Shown: piece after piece, positions 1-5,925 of the stretch
Position numbering within the stretch: position 1 is the stretch's first letter
How the letters are laid out: each line of letters opens with the position of its first letter
Assembly (NCBI GenBank): GCA_900313405.1
Contig: OMQY01000217.1
Coordinates: 1 to 5,925 of the forward strand
Length of the DNA: 5,925 bases
From: an uncultured Eubacteriales bacterium
GTDB taxonomy: Bacteria > Bacillota_A > Clostridia > Saccharofermentanales > Saccharofermentanaceae
Reading direction: 5' to 3'
Notes under the pieces: generated by a model
Database searches by the model: none
The model's input: the letters and a program-made list of their open reading frames with translations, nothing else
What the model was told of the DNA's origin: nothing
Position numbers and translations under genes: made by a program

Positions 1-300
1 ATCTACGATAATCTCGATAAACCGATAACGCTTACCGAGCTTGCCGAGCGAGAAGAATTGAATCCCGAGTATCTCTCCAGACTCTTCATGAAGGAGACCG
101 GCAAGAAGATCGGCGAGTTCATTGCTGAAGCCAAGATCAAATCAGCTCAGTATATGCTCTGTCACACCGATTACAGCATACTCGACGTAGCGCTGTCGCT
201 CGGTTACGCATCACAGAGTTCTTTCACAAAAGCATTCACTTCTTATAGCGGCGTATCTCCCAAGAAATACCGCGACCGGAACACCACCAAGGTGCTGTGA
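1..300 (+). CDS. AraC-family transcriptional regulator, C-terminal DNA-binding domain (5' partial)
   Basis: The reading frame is open from base 1 and ends at TGA 298-300, giving 99 visible residues; the start and any sensor or ligand-binding domain lie outside the window. The visible part is an AraC/XylS-type double helix-turn-helix. The first HTH (about residues 10-34) contains TLTELAEREELNPEYLSRLF. The second (about residues 58-84) contains ILDVALSLGYASQSSFTKAF, followed by SGVSPKKYR, the usual end of the AraC signature. Family knowledge says such domains bind two adjacent major grooves and usually activate transcription. The effector and targets cannot be inferred, because the N-terminal part, which could be a cupin, a response-regulator receiver or a membrane sensor, is missing. 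The TTG at 58-60 is only an internal Leu codon, not a credible start. The gene converges on fumC and shares its terminator. Confidence 0.92.
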   Translation: MYDNLDKPITLTELAEREELNPEYLSRLFMKETGKKIGEFIAEAKIKSAQYMLCHTDYSILDVALSLGYASQSSFTKAFTSYSGVSPKKYRDRNTTKVL

Positions 301-325
301 TCATATAATCATAAAAGGTCAGATT

Positions 326-364
326 AAAACACCACACAAGACCATGATCCTGTGTGGTGTTTTT
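326..364. terminator. Bidirectional intrinsic terminator between the AraC-type gene and fumC
   Basis: A perfect 13-bp inverted repeat has arms at 326-338 (AAAACACCACACA) and 351-363 (TGTGTGGTGTTTT), with a 12-nt loop. The outer A/T pairs give a U-run at the 3' side on both strands: TTTTT at 360-364 for the + strand, and the complement of 326-329 for the - strand. It sits 25 bp after the AraC-type stop and 25 bp after the fumC stop, as expected for a shared terminator of convergent genes. Confidence 0.88.
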
Positions 365-388
365 GTTATCTTTAATTTATCCTGAATC

Positions 389-1774
389 TTACTTCTGGTT
401 GATCATCTCTTCGGGATGGAAGACTTCGTCGAACTTCTCGGCAGTCAGGAATCCGAGCTTAACGCAGGCTTCCTTGAGCGAGATATTCTCCTCATATGCG
501 AGGTGGCTCGTCTTAGCGGCATTCTCATATCCGATGTAAGGATTAAGAGCCGTAACGAGCATGAGTGAGTTATGCAGATAGTGGTGCATCTTCTCCTTGT
601 CTGCCTTGATACCGACAACACATCTGTCGTTGAAGGACTCGATGGACTCAGCCAGGAGTCTTGCAGACTGAAGGAAATTGTAAGCTGCGACAGGCATAAA
701 TACATTCAACTCAAAGTTGCCCTGGGATGCTGCCATTCCGACTGCAACGTCATTACCCATGACCTGAACCGCAACCATCGTAACTGCCTCGCACTGTGTC
801 GGATTTACCTTGCCGGGCATGATGGAAGAACCGGGCTCGTTAGCGGGGATCGTAATCTCGCCTAAGCCGTCACGGGGACCGCTGGCCAGCCACCTTACGT
901 CGTTCGCGATCTTCATCATGTCGGCAGCCATAGCCTTGATGGCACCATGAGCGAAAACGATCTCATCCTTGCTCGTGAGTGCGTGGAACTTATTGGCAGC
1001 AGTGATGAAGTTCTTTCCGGTGAGCTTGCTGATCTGCTCTGCAACACTCGTATCAAATCCCTTCGGAGCATTAAGTCCCGTACCTACAGCGGTACCGCCG
1101 AGTGCCAGTTCCTTGAGGGGCTCGGCAGCGAGCTTAACGAGTTCAACATCCCTCTCGAGAGACGATCTCCAGCCGGAGATCTCCTGGGAGAAGCTGATCG
1201 GAACCGCATCCTGAAGATGAGTACGTCCGCTCTTTACGATGCCTTCGTTCTCAGCCTCGAGCTTCTTAAAAGTAGCAATGAGCTTCTCGGCTGCGGGGAT
1301 GAGCTTATCCTCGAGAGCGATAACGGCGGAGATGTGCATAGCCGTCGGGAATGTGTCATTGGAGGACTGGCTCATATTGATATCGTCATTCGGATGGCAG
1401 AGCTTCTTGCCTGCGATCTCGTTTGCACGATTGGCGATGACCTCGTTGGTATTCATGTTGGACTGAGTACCGGAACCCGTCTGCCAAACTACGAGCGGGA
1501 AGTGATCGTTGAGAGATCCGGATATGACCTCATCACATGCCTGAGAGATAGCGGCAAGCTTCTCGTCTGTCATCTTCTCGGGCTTCAGTCCGTTGTTGGC
1601 GATGGCTGCTGCCTTCTTCAATATACCGAAAGCATTTATGATCTCGCCGGGCATCGTCTCGATACCTACTCCGATCGGGAAATTCTCGTGGCTCCTCTCT
1701 GTCTGAGCAGCCCAGTACTTATCTGCGGGCACCTTCATCTCGCCGAGCGAGTCGTGTTCTATGCGATATTCCAT
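389..1774 (-). CDS. fumC: Fumarate hydratase, class II (fumarase C)
   Basis: The product is 461 aa, close to the usual length of about 460-470 aa. Class II fumarases are iron-independent cytoplasmic homotetramers that interconvert fumarate and L-malate. The three conserved regions of the fumarase/aspartase superfamily are all present. Region 1 is WQTGSGTQSNMNTNE at residues 97-111. Region 2 contains SGRTHLQDA, with His186 matching the catalytic His188 of the E. coli enzyme. Region 3 is the signature loop GSSIMPGKVNPTQCE at 315-329, with Ser316 matching the catalytic Ser318. SSND at 137-140 is a further substrate-site motif. The superfamily also includes aspartase and argininosuccinate lyase, but the TGSGTQSNMN form and the overall match favour fumarase over aspartase. 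The ATG at 1772-1774 has a good RBS and the N-terminus MEYRIEHDSLGEMKVP is typical. It is transcribed alone, divergent from leuS. Its role, oxidative or reductive, cannot be told from this window. Confidence 0.97.
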   Translation of the reverse strand: MEYRIEHDSLGEMKVPADKYWAAQTERSHENFPIGVGIETMPGEIINAFGILKKAAAIANNGLKPEKMTDEKLAAISQACDEVISGSLNDHFPLVVWQTGSGTQSNMNTNEVIANRANEIAGKKLCHPNDDINMSQSSNDTFPTAMHISAVIALEDKLIPAAEKLIATFKKLEAENEGIVKSGRTHLQDAVPISFSQEISGWRSSLERDVELVKLAAEPLKELALGGTAVGTGLNAPKGFDTSVAEQISKLTGKNFITAANKFHALTSKDEIVFAHGAIKAMAADMMKIANDVRWLASGPRDGLGEITIPANEPGSSIMPGKVNPTQCEAVTMVAVQVMGNDVAVGMAASQGNFELNVFMPVAAYNFLQSARLLAESIESFNDRCVVGIKADKEKMHHYLHNSLMLVTALNPYIGYENAAKTSHLAYEENISLKEACVKLGFLTAEKFDEVFHPEEMINQK

Positions 1775-1784
1775 ATGGCAAATG

Positions 1785-1791
1785 TCCTCCC
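1785..1791 (-). promoter_or_regulatory. Ribosome binding site of fumC
   Basis: The - strand reads GGGAGGA here, 10 nt before the ATG at 1774-1772. It supports this start over any internal Met. Confidence 0.8.
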
Positions 1792-1809
1792 GTGAGAAAT
1801 TGATGTCTT

Positions 1810-1818
1810 ATTATACCA
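1810..1818 (-). promoter_or_regulatory. Probable fumC promoter, extended -10
   Basis: The - strand reads TGGTATAAT, a perfect TATAAT (1815-1810) preceded by the extended -10 TGN element (1818-1816). No recognisable -35 is found at 17 bp spacing; that place is occupied by the GC palindrome at 1824-1841. Transcription would begin near 1803 and give a leader of about 30 nt. The assignment is inferred from sequence only. Confidence 0.62.
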
Positions 1819-1823
1819 TGAAG

Positions 1824-1846
1824 CCGCGCCGGTCGGCGCGGTTTTT
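1824..1846 (+). terminator. GC palindrome with T-tract in the fumC/leuS divergent region (possible terminator or operator)
   Basis: A perfect 7-bp inverted repeat has arms CCGCGCC (1824-1830) and GGCGCGG (1835-1841) around the loop GGTC, followed by TTTTT at 1842-1846. On the + strand this has the form of a rho-independent terminator, yet no + strand gene ends here. It would stop only antisense or read-through RNA crossing fumC before it reaches the leuS promoter. It also covers the expected -35 region of the fumC promoter, so a protein-binding operator is the alternative. The structure is clear; the role is open. Confidence 0.5.
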
Positions 1847-1872
1847 CGAGGATGGGAAGCGCGGACGGAAGG

Positions 1873-1901
1873 TTTTCAATAATTAAAATAAGTGATAAAA
1901 T
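1873..1901 (+). promoter_or_regulatory. Probable leuS promoter
   Basis: A -35-like TTTTCA (1873-1878, four of six consensus bases) is separated by 17 bp from a -10 TAAAAT (1896-1901), which carries an extended TG at 1893-1894. Transcription would begin near 1908, leaving a leader of about 27 nt. There is no room in this leader for a T-box or other attenuator. Confidence 0.6.
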
Positions 1902-1922
1902 AGTCGAGTTTATATTTATTAA

Positions 1923-1929
1923 GAGGTGA
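1923..1929 (+). promoter_or_regulatory. Ribosome binding site that fixes the leuS start
   Basis: GAGGTGA is complementary to the 16S rRNA 3' end and lies 5 nt before the ATG at 1935. An in-frame GTG at 1926-1928 falls inside this motif, so it is part of the RBS and not the start codon. Confidence 0.85.
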
Positions 1930-1934
1930 ATACT

Positions 1935-4406
1935 ATGTCTTATTCAGTTGAAACAGACCGTAAATGGCAAAAGAAATGGGAAGAGAGCGGACTTTACAAG
2001 TTCGATCCGAATAAAGAAGGCAAGAAGCTTTACTGCCTGGAGATGTTCTCCTATCCTTCCGGTGCCAACCTTCACCTCGGTCACTGGTACAACTATTCGC
2101 TGACCGACTCATGGTCAAGAATGAAGAGAATGCAGGGATATAACGTCTTCCATCCGATGGGATTCGACGCATTCGGACTGCCTGCCGAGAACTACGCTAT
2201 CAAGACAGGTATCCATCCCCAGGATTCGACCCTCAAGAATATCGCCACGATGGAAAAGCAGCTCAAGGAGATGGGCGCTACTTTCGACTGGGATTACGAG
2301 CTCGCGACCTGCATGCCCGATTATTACAAGTGGAATCAGTGGCTCTTCATCAAGCTCTATGAGAAAGGTCTCGCATACCGTAAGAACGCACCCGTCAACT
2401 GGTGCCCCAAGTGCCAGACAGTCCTTGCCAACGAGCAGGTAATCGACGGTGAGTGCGAGAGATGCGGATCCGAAGTCATCCACAAGCACATGACGCAGTG
2501 GTTCTTCAAGATCACTGATTACGCTCAGGAACTCTTAGACTGCCTCCCCGACCTCGACTGGCCCGAGAAGACAAAGAAGATCCAGACCAACTGGATCGGC
2601 AGATCCGAAGGCTCACAGGTTGCACTCTACGTCGAGAAAGACGGCAAGCAGCTCATGGACGAGAACGGCGAGCCCGTTAAGCTCGAAGTCTTCACCACGA
2701 GAGCCGATACTTTCATGGGCGTAACTTATGTCGTAGTCGCACCCGAGTCGGACATCTGCGACAAGCTCACGACAGACGAATGCAGAGCCGCAGTCGAAGA
2801 CTATAAGCTCAAGACATCCAAGGTCACCGACATCGACCGCATGTCCACAACACGCGAGAAGACCGGTGTATTTACAGGCGCCTACGCCATTCACCCCTTA
2901 AACGGCCGCAAGGTTCCGATCTGGGCAGCCGACTATGTAATCGCAGCATACGGCACCGGTGTCGTAATGGCAGTTCCCTCTCACGATGCCCGTGACTTCG
3001 AGTTCGCCAAGAAATACGGCCTCGACATCATCCGTGTCGTTCAGTCCGAGAAGGGTGTCGAGGACGAGCTGCCCTACTGTGAGAAAAAGGGTTATCTCAC
3101 CAACTCCGGCGAGTTCGACGGGCTCGAGATGCACGAAGCCATCGATGCCATCGTCGCCAAGCTGAACTCCATCGGCATGGGTGAGAAGAAGGTCAACTAC
3201 AGACTCCGCGACTGGCTCATCTCCAGACAGCGTTACTGGGGCACACCCATCCCGATGATCCACTGCGAGAAGTGCGGCGTCGTACCCGTTCCCGAGAAGG
3301 ATCTCCCGGTCCTCCTCCCTTACGACGTTGAATTCACGCCTGACGGTGAGAGCCCGCTTGCCAAGTGCGATTCCTTCATCAACTGCACCTGCCCCAAGTG
3401 CGGCGGTCAGGCGAAGCGCGATCCCGACACGATGGATACTTTCGTCGACTCTTCCTGGTATGAGCTGAGATATCCCGACAACAAGAATTCCGAAAAGATC
3501 TTCGACAAGGATCTCATCAACAAGATGTGCCCTGTCGACAAGTATGTCGGCGGACCCGAGCACGCCGCGATGCACCTCCTGTATTCCAGGTTCATCTGCA
3601 AGGCCATGCGCGACATGGGTCTCCTGGACTTCGACGAGCCCTTCACGAGCCTCGTACACCAGGGCATCATCCTCGGTCCCGACGGCAACAGGATGAGCAA
3701 GAGTAAGGGCAACACCGTAGCACCCGACGAATATGTAAGCAAGTACGGCTCCGACGTCTTCAGAACATATCTTGCCTTCGGCTTCGCATACACCGAGGGT
3801 GGTCCCTGGGATGACAAGGGCCTTCAGGCTATCGTCAAGTTCATCCGCCGCGTCGAGCGCCTCGTCGAGGACGTCGCAGCATCGGGCGCCGCATCCGACA
3901 GTAAGGCAGGAGATGCCGAGGCCGATCTGAACTACTCTCTGAACTACACGATCAAGAGTGCGACGACCGACATCGACCGCTTCCAGTTCAATACTTCCAT
4001 CGCCCGTATGATGGAGCTCCTGAACGCCATCGGCAAGTATCAGCAGTCCGGCAACGTCAATGCAGGTTTCCTGCGCTACGTCGTCGAAAAGCTCCTCCTG
4101 CTCCTCTCCCCCTTCGCCCCTCACTTCGCAGAAGAGAACTGGGAGAAGCTCGGCAATGAATACTCCGTCTTCAATCAGCCTTGGCCCGAGTTCGACGAGT
4201 CCGCCCTCGTGCTCTCCACAGTGGAGATCCCCGTCCAGCTCAACGGCAAGGTCGCCTTCAAGATCAACGTGGCCGCCGATGCCGACCAGGCAACAGTCGA
4301 GGCTGCCGTCCGCGGCGACTCCCGCCTCGAAGACGCGCTCAAGGGCCGTTCCATCGTCAAGTTCATCTACGTCAAGGGCAGGATCTGCAACGTCGTAGCC
4401 AAGTAA
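1935..4406 (+). CDS. leuS: Leucyl-tRNA synthetase (class Ia)
   Basis: The 823-aa product has the usual bacterial LeuRS length. It charges tRNA-Leu with leucine in the cytoplasm using ATP. From the ATG at 1935, the landmarks in order are: the Rossmann-fold HIGH-type motif HLGH at 47-50; a Cys4 zinc module (C157, C160, C174, C177); the CP1 editing domain, with TTRADTFMG at 254-262 and [15 protein letters not shown] at 340-354, which hydrolyses mischarged t[13 protein letters not shown] at 431-440, where the catalytic fold resumes; a second Cys cluster (C444, C447, C484, C486, C489); DTFVDSSWY at 501-509; the KMSKS-type loop RMSKS at 586-590; and an anticodon-binding helical domain with a small C-terminal domain ending at 823. 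Small departures are RMSKS in place of KMSKS, and Ala257 where the editing motif usually has Pro. No catalytic region is missing. The gene has its own promoter and terminator, so it is probably monocistronic. Confidence 0.98.
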   Translation: MSYSVETDRKWQKKWEESGLYKFDPNKEGKKLYCLEMFSYPSGANLHLGHWYNYSLTDSWSRMKRMQGYNVFHPMGFDAFGLPAENYAIKTGIHPQDSTLKNIATMEKQLKEMGATFDWDYELATCMPDYYKWNQWLFIKLYEKGLAYRKNAPVNWCPKCQTVLANEQVIDGECERCGSEVIHKHMTQWFFKITDYAQELLDCLPDLDWPEKTKKIQTNWIGRSEGSQVALYVEKDGKQLMDENGEPVKLEVFTTRADTFMGVTYVVVAPESDICDKLTTDECRAAVEDYKLKTSKVTDIDRMSTTREKTGVFTGAYAIHPLNGRKVPIWAADYVIAAYGTGVVMAVPSHDARDFEFAKKYGLDIIRVVQSEKGVEDELPYCEKKGYLTNSGEFDGLEMHEAIDAIVAKLNSIGMGEKKVNYRLRDWLISRQRYWGTPIPMIHCEKCGVVPVPEKDLPVLLPYDVEFTPDGESPLAKCDSFINCTCPKCGGQAKRDPDTMDTFVDSSWYELRYPDNKNSEKIFDKDLINKMCPVDKYVGGPEHAAMHLLYSRFICKAMRDMGLLDFDEPFTSLVHQGIILGPDGNRMSKSKGNTVAPDEYVSKYGSDVFRTYLAFGFAYTEGGPWDDKGLQAIVKFIRRVERLVEDVAASGAASDSKAGDAEADLNYSLNYTIKSATTDIDRFQFNTSIARMMELLNAIGKYQQSGNVNAGFLRYVVEKLLLLLSPFAPHFAEENWEKLGNEYSVFNQPWPEFDESALVLSTVEIPVQLNGKVAFKINVAADADQATVEAAVRGDSRLEDALKGRSIVKFIYVKGRICNVVAK

Positions 4407-4430
4407 GCGAGTTGATCATTAAATATCCGG

Positions 4431-4461
4431 GAGCGTCGCACTGCGCGTGCGGCGCTCTTTT
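4431..4461 (+). terminator. Intrinsic terminator of leuS
   Basis: An 11-bp stem has arms GAGCGTCGCAC (4431-4441) and GTGCGGCGCTC (4447-4457), with one U-G pair, a 5-nt loop (TGCGC) and a TTTT tail at 4458-4461. It begins 25 bp after the leuS stop. Confidence 0.88.
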
Positions 4462-4528
4462 GTTGCGCGCGGCGCGGGGGGGGATTGTCTTATGTAAACC
4501 CAGGTTGGGCTGCCGCGACAACATTTGT

Positions 4529-4554
4529 GACATCAAACGACTTGGATTGATGTC
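4529..4554. repeat. 8-bp inverted repeat, hairpin-capable
   Basis: GACATCAA (4529-4536) and TTGATGTC (4547-4554) are perfect reverse complements around a 10-nt spacer. No T-tract follows, so it is not a terminator. It is directly adjacent to the small CGAG-ATCC-CTCG hairpin at 4554-4565 and to the GTAAC cluster, so the three could stack as consecutive stems in an RNA. Confidence 0.6.
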
Positions 4555-4563
4555 GAGATCCCT

Positions 4564-4617
4564 CGGGTAACGAAAGCGGTAACGTTTTTCGAGAATCGTA
4601 ACCGGAATCGTTACCCG
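4564..4617. repeat. GTAAC-element cluster bounded by a 10-bp inverted repeat (operator-like)
   Basis: The outer arms CGGGTAACGA (4564-4573) and TCGTTACCCG (4608-4617) are perfect reverse complements 34 nt apart. Inside are four related elements: GGTAACG at 4566-4572, GGTAACG at 4578-4584, CGTAACC at 4597-4603 and CGTTACC at 4609-4615. The first two and the last two are each spaced 12 bp start to start. The 14-mer at 4571-4584 resembles a CcpA/LacI-family cre-type operator by eye (about 11 of 14 positions of TGWAARCGYTWWCA), though it lacks the flanking T and A. Such regular spacing suggests protein binding, but a large RNA hairpin is also possible. The regulator is unknown. Confidence 0.5.
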
Positions 4618-4707
4618 GACCGGCGCGGCGATAAGGACTGTCCGTGTATTCTGCGGAAGACGCGAACTCCCGCTTTGCCCTGTACGCGCCTCATAATTAC
4701 CGACCGA

Positions 4708-4736
4708 TTGCCACAAAAAGCAGGCGGCGACATTAT
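4708..4736 (+). promoter_or_regulatory. Weak alternative upstream promoter for the wall-hydrolase gene
   Basis: TTGCCA (4708-4713, five of six) and CATTAT (4731-4736, four of six) are separated by 17 bp. A start near 4743 would give a leader of about 65 nt and a normal place for ribosome binding. It is weaker at the -10 than the downstream extended -10, so it is kept only as an alternative. Confidence 0.25.
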
Positions 4737-4782
4737 AGAATCCTAACTGTAAAGCGAATGACATAAAGAGTTGACGGACGGA

Positions 4783-4791
4783 TGCTATAAT
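4783..4791 (+). promoter_or_regulatory. Probable promoter of the wall-hydrolase gene, extended -10
   Basis: TGCTATAAT is a perfect TATAAT (4786-4791) with the extended TGN. The TTGACG at 4771-4776 looks like a -35 but lies only 9 bp away, too close to work with it. Initiation near 4798 would leave only about 10 nt before the ATG. A second TATAATT directly precedes the start codon (4801-4807). It cannot be the -10 of this gene with the ATG at 4808 unless translation starts further in. Confidence 0.5.
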
Positions 4792-4807
4792 TGCAATAGG
4801 TATAATT

Positions 4808-5925
4808 ATGAGTAAAGCAAAGAAAACAAACAGGTACATAGTTGCCATAATAACGTGTATTTCGGTGGCAGCACCGATCGTTTGCCTGCCTGTCGGTACA
4901 TCGCAGCGTAAGAGTGCGAGACTGATAGTCAGGGATGCATATGCCGCGACCTTCCCCGATGCGGATGAGCAGGGGATCCCTGATGATCAGCTGGTCAATA
5001 TCGTTCCGCTGGAAGGATTCGAGGCTATTGATGTGTCGGCCGGACAGACGGTCAGCTCGTCCTATATTGACGGATATGAGCCCGAGCCGGTCGAGGTGAA
5101 GGTTTCCTATAATGATATTCCCGCGTATACGGTATTCCAGGACTACGATGAGGCTGATCTGCCGATCGAGCTTCTTGATCCGCAGTATTTCGCTCCGGAC
5201 GAGTCAACGTACTATATCAAGGCGGGAAGCTCCATCTTGAAGCAGACTCCTGTTATGGACTCCATCACTGTATCGACACTCGATTACGGTGAGGAAGTAA
5301 CGCGTATCGGTATCGGTGATACATGGTCGAAGATCAGGACGGATGAGGGACTCGAGGGTTATGTCCTCACGAGCACTCTGTCTGTCGAGATGGTATGGAC
5401 TGCGATCTACAGGAACGTCTGGGTCGATACGGGAAGCCTGACACTAAGAGCCGAGCCTTCAACCCAGAGCGAGGTCGTAGCTACTTTATATGATGAGCAG
5501 CACCTGGTCGCCGATGAGACGGCGGACAAGTGGTATCACGTAACAACGGACAGTGGTCTGACAGGATATGTCTATAAGTCTTATACGACCGAGACTCCTC
5601 CTCCGACCCCTACTCCGACGCCCACACCGAGGCCCGTTACCAACAACGGCGGTGGCGGCGGCGGTGGCGGCGGTGGCGGCGGTGGCGGCACCTACGTCGG
5701 AACGACCGGCGACGTGTCATCACTTCCCACTATCACAGGTCAGAATCGCGAGAGTATCGTCAGCATCTGTGAATCGATGCTCGGTAAGCCTTATGTATAT
5801 AATGCATGTTCTTCCTCTGCGGTCGACTGTTCCGGTCTTGTTTGCTATGCATACGGTCTTGTCGGCATAACACTTCCGCACTACTCGGTATCGCTCTGCA
5901 GCTGCGGCGTCGAGGTATCACGTGC
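4808..5925 (+). CDS. Secreted or membrane-anchored SH3b/NlpC-P60 peptidoglycan hydrolase (3' partial)
   Basis: An open frame of 372 codons runs off the window end with no stop. The start ATG gives a Lys-rich n-region (SKAKKTNR) and a hydrophobic segment at about 10-29, a signal peptide or membrane anchor; an A-Y-A-A stretch at 44-47 could be a distant cleavage site. Residues 48-130 are acidic and unrecognised. Two bacterial SH3 domains follow, at about 134-192 (ending GLEGYVLTSTLS) and 202-260 (TLRAEPSTQSEVV, ending GLTGYVYKSY); this family often binds wall peptides. Then come a Thr-Pro linker (263-276), 14 glycines (281-294) and the start of an NlpC/P60 domain: GKPYVY at 326-331 and VDCSGLVCYAYG at 339-350, with Cys341 as the expected nucleophile. 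The catalytic His should lie beyond the window; His358 in LPHYS is not in its place. Known family members are gamma-D-glutamyl-diamino acid endopeptidases. The RBS is weak (AATAGG, 4795-4800), but no better start exists. It is separated from leuS by a terminator. Confidence 0.9.
   Translation, partial: MSKAKKTNRYIVAIITCISVAAPIVCLPVGTSQRKSARLIVRDAYAATFPDADEQGIPDDQLVNIVPLEGFEAIDVSAGQTVSSSYIDGYEPEPVEVKVSYNDIPAYTVFQDYDEADLPIELLDPQYFAPDESTYYIKAGSSILKQTPVMDSITVSTLDYGEEVTRIGIGDTWSKIRTDEGLEGYVLTSTLSVEMVWTAIYRNVWVDTGSLTLRAEPSTQSEVVATLYDEQHLVADETADKWYHVTTDSGLTGYVYKSYTTETPPPTPTPTPTPRPVTNNGGGGGGGGGGGGGGTYVGTTGDVSSLPTITGQNRESIVSICESMLGKPYVYNACSSSAVDCSGLVCYAYGLVGITLPHYSVSLCSCGVEVSR
5594..5635 (+). repeat. 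Thr-Pro linker repeat within the wall-hydrolase gene
   Basis: Alternating ACN/CCN codons encode TPPPTPTPTPTPRP (residues 263-276). This is an extended, flexible linker of the kind found between wall-binding and catalytic domains in secreted Gram-positive proteins. The codons vary at the third base, so the protein sequence, rather than the DNA repeat, seems to be what is kept. Confidence 0.85.
5648..5689 (+). repeat. Fourteen-codon glycine tract (GGC/GGT trinucleotide repeat)
   Basis: Fourteen consecutive glycine codons (residues 281-294) use only GGC and GGT, with a partly regular GGT-GGC-GGC unit repeating at 5663-5689. It directly follows the Thr-Pro linker and precedes the NlpC/P60 domain. 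Near-identical triplets make it liable to in-frame length changes by slippage, which would alter the hinge length without breaking the frame. Confidence 0.9.

Larger units (their letters stand above)
4462..4807. other. Gene-free intergenic stretch between the leuS terminator and the wall-hydrolase gene
   Basis: About 350 bp without a credible coding region on either strand. It starts with GC-rich low complexity, including a run of eight G at 4476-4483. It then holds an 8-bp inverted repeat (4529-4554), a small CGAG/CTCG hairpin (4554-4565) and a GTAAC-rich palindromic cluster (4564-4617). About 150 bp of unstructured-looking sequence follows, and it ends in the promoter region of the next gene. 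I recognise no known riboswitch or tRNA in it. It could be an upstream control region or a structured RNA; nothing in the sequence decides which. Confidence 0.7.

Noticed and set aside
947..1795. Long + strand open frame (282 codons) opposite fumC
   Set aside because: It lies antisense to a highly conserved enzyme, has no family resemblance or RBS, and is explained by the codon bias of fumC.
1926..1928. GTG as the leuS start
   Set aside because: It is embedded in the ribosome binding site; the ATG at 1935 has the correct spacing and gives the normal N-terminus [12 protein letters not shown].
2898..4124. Long - strand open frame (408 codons) opposite leuS
   Set aside because: It is a codon-usage shadow: leuS seldom uses the codons whose complements are stops. 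The translation is low-complexity and resembles nothing.
4181..4570. + strand Arg-rich open frame overlapping the leuS end
   Set aside because: An out-of-frame reading of leuS 3' sequence that continues through its terminator.
4771..4776. TTGACG as a -35 element
   Set aside because: Spacing to the two TATAAT boxes is 9 bp and 24 bp, both outside the working range; 17 bp downstream there is no -10-like sequence.
4462..4807. A cyclic-di-AMP (ydaO-type) riboswitch, which often precedes wall-hydrolase genes
   Set aside because: I could not find its conserved core or its usual terminator. The stems present do not match what I know of that fold.
4372..4848. - strand open frame (158 codons) across the leuS end and intergenic stretch, with a hydrophobic N-terminus
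   Set aside because: It crosses the leuS terminator and 3' end, and its hydrophobic start is the complement of the signal-peptide region of the wall-hydrolase gene. No RBS or family match is seen.
5568..5870. + strand 100-codon open frame with Pro/Arg/Ala runs
   Set aside because: An alternate-frame reading of the Thr-Pro and glycine repeats inside the wall-hydrolase gene.

Overview
The window looks like an ordinary chromosomal segment of a Gram-positive, Clostridia-like (Firmicutes) bacterium. The supporting signs are strong GGAGG-type ribosome binding sites, compact A/T-rich promoters with extended -10 elements, hairpin-plus-U terminators after genes, and a secreted SH3b/NlpC-P60 wall hydrolase with a Thr-Pro linker. 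The genes are moderately GC-rich at third codon positions. The genus cannot be fixed from the sequence alone. I see no phage, transposon, CRISPR or tRNA/rRNA signature.

Layout from left to right: (1) 1-300 is the 3' end of an AraC-family regulator on the + strand, cut by the window edge. (2) 326-364 is a symmetric hairpin that can terminate both this gene and the convergent fumC. (3) 389-1774 on the - strand is a complete class II fumarase, fumC. (4) 1775-1934 is a compact divergent control region. It holds a fumC promoter, a GC palindrome with a T5 tail and a leuS promoter. (5) 1935-4406 on the + strand is a complete leucyl-tRNA synthetase, leuS, closed by a strong terminator at 4431-4461. 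(6) 4462-4807 is a gene-free stretch of about 350 bp with two inverted repeats, a spaced cluster of GTAAC elements and the promoter of the next gene. (7) 4808-5925 on the + strand is a large open-ended gene that runs off the window. It encodes a secreted or membrane-anchored protein with two SH3b domains, a Thr-Pro linker, a run of 14 glycines and the start of an NlpC/P60 cysteine peptidase domain.

The genes do not form one operon. Each of the three whole or nearly whole transcription units has its own signals, and the functions (regulation, fumarate hydration, leucine charging of tRNA, wall remodelling) are unrelated. No clearly new biological system is visible. The parts most worth a second look are the non-coding stretch 4462-4807 with its ordered GTAAC elements, the palindrome in the fumC/leuS divergent region, and the cysteine-rich, atypical active-site surroundings of the NlpC/P60 protein.
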